Of a stretch of 8,053 nt of DNA, positions 6,887 to 8,053 are shown in pieces (positions within the stretch are counted from its first letter, which is position 1; every line of letters starts with the position of its first letter). The DNA is taken from the NCBI GenBank assembly GCA_050743125.1, contig JBOGEB010000189.1:1-8053 (forward strand), given 5' to 3'. This DNA is from JBOGEB01 sp050743125 (GTDB taxonomy: Bacteria > Actinomycetota > Nitriliruptoria > Euzebyales > Egibacteraceae). The notes beneath the pieces are model-generated. The model was not told the origin of the DNA, did not search any database, and saw only the letters and a program-made list of their open reading frames with translations. Both the position numbers and the translations under genes were made by a program.

Positions 6887-6892
6887 GCGGAC

Positions 6893-7440
6893 TCAGGTGG
6901 TGGCGGTGAGCTCGTCGAGCGGTACCGCACACGAGAGCGCGAGGTCGCGCTGGGCGATGCAGCGGCCGACCTCGTCATCGCTGCCGCGGCCGTAGCCGAG
7001 CACCCGCCCGGCGGCGGCGTTCTCGCGGTACACCGCGAGCTCGAACCGCAGATAGTCGGACAGCGGCTCGTCGACCACGTGGACGCGGCCCATGCGCTTG
7101 CCGGCGGCGACCGCGTCACGGACCGGTTGCAGCCATCCCGTCGGCGGCGACGGGATCGGTCGGCCCTCGCGGAACGCGCGGACCCGGTCGGCCTCGGCGG
7201 GCACGTCGTAGGACTGCCGGGTCTCCAACCTCCACGCGCTGCGCTGTAGCGCGCGGCCTCCAGGACCATGTCGCGGGTCAGACCTCCGCCGAGGACCTCG
7301 CCGTCCAGTACCCCTGCCTGGGCGATCCGGCGCGGGTCCTGGCCGACCTTGACGACGGCGTTGATCACGCCGGTGTCGGTGTCGAGCAGGAGCTTGGGGC
7401 AGTCGGGCCAGCCGCCGCCGCTGATCTTGATGAGCGCCAT
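6893..7440 (-). pseudogene. DUF6879-type partner gene, frameshifted
   Basis: Two minus-strand frames together make one plausible protein. The first starts at ATG 7440 behind GGAGG (5-nt spacer) and encodes MALIKISGGGWPDCPKLLL and onward to about residue 67 (VLEAARYSA, near 7240). The second frame takes over with QRSAWRLETRQSYDVPAE and runs 117 residues to a TGA at 6893-6895. Its segment WLQPVRDAVAAGKRMGRVHV followed by DEPLSDYLRFELAVY resembles DUF6879 proteins. Beyond the junction the first frame becomes a Pro/Ser/Arg-rich shadow. Joining the two needs a -1 shift around 7235-7250, as if one base had been lost, and no slippery heptamer is evident there. The segment after AVYRENAAAG also seems shorter than in relatives I remember. 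The alternatives are two separate genes or a sequencing error. Known members sit next to DUF5753 regulators, as here; their biochemical role is unknown. Confidence 0.6.
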
Positions 7441-7478
7441 TTGGTCCTCCATGACCGGGGGATGGGGTGCCAGCCGCC

Positions 7479-7507
7479 ATCGTCGGGTAGGAGCGGATAT
7501 CCGTCAA
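7479..7507 (-). promoter_or_regulatory. Candidate promoter for the regulator pair
   Basis: On the minus strand, TTGACG (7502-7507) and GACGAT (7479-7484) are separated by 17 bp and lie upstream of the ATG at 7440. The -10 box is weak. Its -35 faces that of the plus-strand candidate across 34 bp. Confidence 0.4.
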
Positions 7508-7541
7508 CCATCCGTCCTCTATCCGCATTATTAAAAGGCTA

Positions 7542-7571
7542 TTGACGGTGATACGGATACTCCCGTATCGT
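7542..7571 (+). promoter_or_regulatory. Candidate promoter for the peptide locus
   Basis: TTGACG (7542-7547) and TATCGT (7566-7571) are spaced by 18 bp, just beyond the AT-rich stretch ATTATTAAAAGGCTATT, which is the most AT-rich segment of the window. It would give a leader of about 120 nt before the small peptide gene. Confidence 0.5.
7550..7569. promoter_or_regulatory. Inverted repeat overlapping the -10, possible operator
   Basis: GATACGG (7550-7556) and CCGTATC (7563-7569) form a perfect 7-bp dyad with a 6-bp centre, lying in the spacer and -10 of the plus-strand candidate promoter. Position and geometry suit a repressor dimer site. Which protein binds is not shown by the sequence; the adjacent XRE regulator is a natural candidate. 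Confidence 0.4.
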
Positions 7572-7700
7572 CGGTGGGGACGGAACGGGGCGAGGGAGGG
7601 TGGTGGCCGAGATCACGCTGGGCGTGGGCGGCTTGTCCCCGTCTCGTTCCCCGACAGTGAGGAGGAATCTGCTTGGCGTGGGAAGGGGTGAGCAGCCGCC

Positions 7701-7838
7701 ATGCAGGACCAGGTACAGGAGCCGCACGCCGTGGATCTGTACGTCACGCCCCAGGTGATCCAGCTCGACAAAGTCGCCGTCGTGACGCTCGGCAAGTACG
7801 CCGAGGACTCCGCCGGCCAGGGCAAGTACTTCGAGTAG
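7701..7838 (+). CDS. Putative lasso-peptide precursor, 45 aa
   Basis: Encodes a 45-residue peptide. Residues 14-31 (YVTPQVIQLDKVAVVTLG) fit the actinobacterial lasso leader pattern YxxPxLxxxGxxxxxTxG, with Val for Leu and Asp for the middle Gly. Tyr14 and Pro17 are the residues bound by the RRE protein, and Thr29 is the penultimate leader residue before cleavage. The predicted core is GKYAEDSAGQGKYFE. Lasso ring closure normally uses Asp/Glu at core position 7, 8 or 9, but here the acids are at 5, 6 and 15. A second, weaker register (Gly31, Ser37, Gly39) would leave only seven core residues. The upstream GGAAGGGG is 12 nt from the ATG, which is long; an in-frame TGA at 7689 excludes an earlier start. 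A hairpin and then a cyclase-like frame follow, as in lasso operons. It could instead be another RRE-dependent RiPP, or a chance frame. Confidence 0.52.
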   Translation: MQDQVQEPHAVDLYVTPQVIQLDKVAVVTLGKYAEDSAGQGKYFE

Positions 7839-7855
7839 CCCCTTCGTCTCCTCTC

Positions 7856-7892
7856 GGTGGTGGCCCGCCAGCCCCCGAGGTGGGCCGCCACC
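7856..7892 (+). terminator. Intergenic hairpin after the precursor, possible attenuator
   Basis: The RNA of 7856-7869 (GGTGGTGGCCCGCC) pairs over 14 positions, two of them G-U, with 7879-7892 (GGTGGGCCGCCACC) around a 9-nt loop. It starts 18 nt after the peptide stop and ends 13 nt before the next RBS. Such structures between a RiPP precursor and its enzymes commonly reduce readthrough or protect the short precursor mRNA. Confidence 0.55.
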
Positions 7893-7905
7893 CACCCACA
7901 CAAGC

Positions 7906-7911
7906 AAGGAG
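7906..7911 (+). promoter_or_regulatory. Ribosome binding site fixing the start at 7919
   Basis: AAGGAG with a 7-nt spacer to the GTG at 7919. This supports that frame over the overlapping GTG at 7921. Confidence 0.65.
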
Positions 7912-7918
7912 CATCAAG

Positions 7919-8053
7919 GTGTGGATCACCGGTTCCGCCAGCTGTTCCGTCGCTCCCGCAGACGGCCGGCTGCTGTGGCGAGGGCAGCGTCCGCTGTGAA
8001 TCATCGACGACCCCTCGGACGGAGCCTGCCGGGTTGCGCACGAGTCGGTCTCG
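7919..8053 (+). pseudogene. Possible lasso cyclase (Asn-synthetase-like) 5' end, interrupted by TGA
   Basis: A GTG at 7919 with a good RBS begins MWITGSASCSVAPADGR and continues to LLWRGQRPL, then meets TGA at 7997-7999 (codon 27). The same frame remains open to the window edge, reading IIDDPSDGACRVAHESVS, and has the best GC-rich third codon positions of the three frames both before and after the stop. A TGG-to-TGA change would restore a Trp in a context (PL-W-II) that resembles the N-terminal region of actinobacterial lasso cyclases, but that resemblance is from memory and the fragment is too short for a firm family call. Position next after a lasso-type precursor supports it. The alternatives are a 26-residue peptide gene followed by another gene, or a sequencing error. 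The catalytic domains lie outside the window. Confidence 0.38.

Noticed and set aside
7542..7571. Dyad repeats in the promoter region as a CRISPR or iteron origin
   Set aside because: Repeats are few, short and unevenly spaced; they fit promoter and operator elements better.
7673..7999. Plus-strand frame from TTG 7673 with a good RBS, covering the peptide and ending with the cyclase-like start
   Set aside because: Its product before 7919 is Arg/Pro/Gly-rich and frame-shadow-like; only its last 27 codons match the better-supported start at 7919.
7921..8053. GTG at 7921 opening a frame that stays open to the edge
   Set aside because: Arg-rich product and poor GC-rich third positions compared with the 7919 frame; spacing to the RBS is less good.

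Overview
The window is high-GC DNA with strongly GC-biased third codon positions, GTG/ATG starts and purine-rich ribosome binding sites. An XRE regulator of the DUF5753 (Scr1) type and a DUF6879-type partner, both typical of Streptomyces and related genera, point to an actinomycete. No rRNA, tRNA, CRISPR array, insertion sequence or phage gene was seen.

Region 1 (1-5676) looks like part of an undescribed biosynthetic cassette built on ATP-dependent carboxylate-activating enzymes. On the plus strand, the 3' part of a pantothenate synthetase (PanC)-like amide ligase (1-693) overlaps by ATGA a GT-A glycosyltransferase resembling glucosyl-phosphoglycerate/mannosylglycerate synthases (690-1871). 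A complete histidyl-tRNA synthetase-like protein follows (1920-3305). A D-Ala-D-Ala ligase-family ATP-grasp gene (3251-4333, minus) converges on it with a 55-bp overlap spanning a strong hairpin. Divergent from the ligase is a second, degenerate HisRS-like gene (4399-5676, plus), which keeps an anticodon-binding-like domain, has lost catalytic residues and carries two TTA codons. Four of these five genes belong to families that activate a carboxylate as an adenylate or acyl-phosphate and pass it to an amine or tRNA. One gene transfers a sugar. The simplest reading is an NRPS-independent pathway to a small glycosylated, amide-linked metabolite, in which the HisRS copies could be enzymes, tRNA chargers or resistance determinants. 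This is inference; the product cannot be read from the sequence.

Region 2 (5677-6013) has no convincing gene and holds a perfect 18-bp inverted repeat, probably a terminator.

Region 3 (6014-7440, minus) is a regulatory pair: a DUF6879-type gene that appears frameshifted near 7240, followed 6 nt later by the XRE/DUF5753 regulator.

Region 4 (7441-8053) is a divergent promoter region and then, on the plus strand, what looks like the start of a lasso-peptide locus. A 45-residue peptide carries the actinobacterial lasso leader pattern. It is followed by a 14-bp intergenic hairpin and a well-placed RBS and GTG that open a cyclase-like reading frame. That frame is interrupted by TGA at codon 27 and then stays open to the window edge. 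The predicted core peptide has no Asp/Glu at positions 7-9, so this is either an unusual member or a decaying locus.
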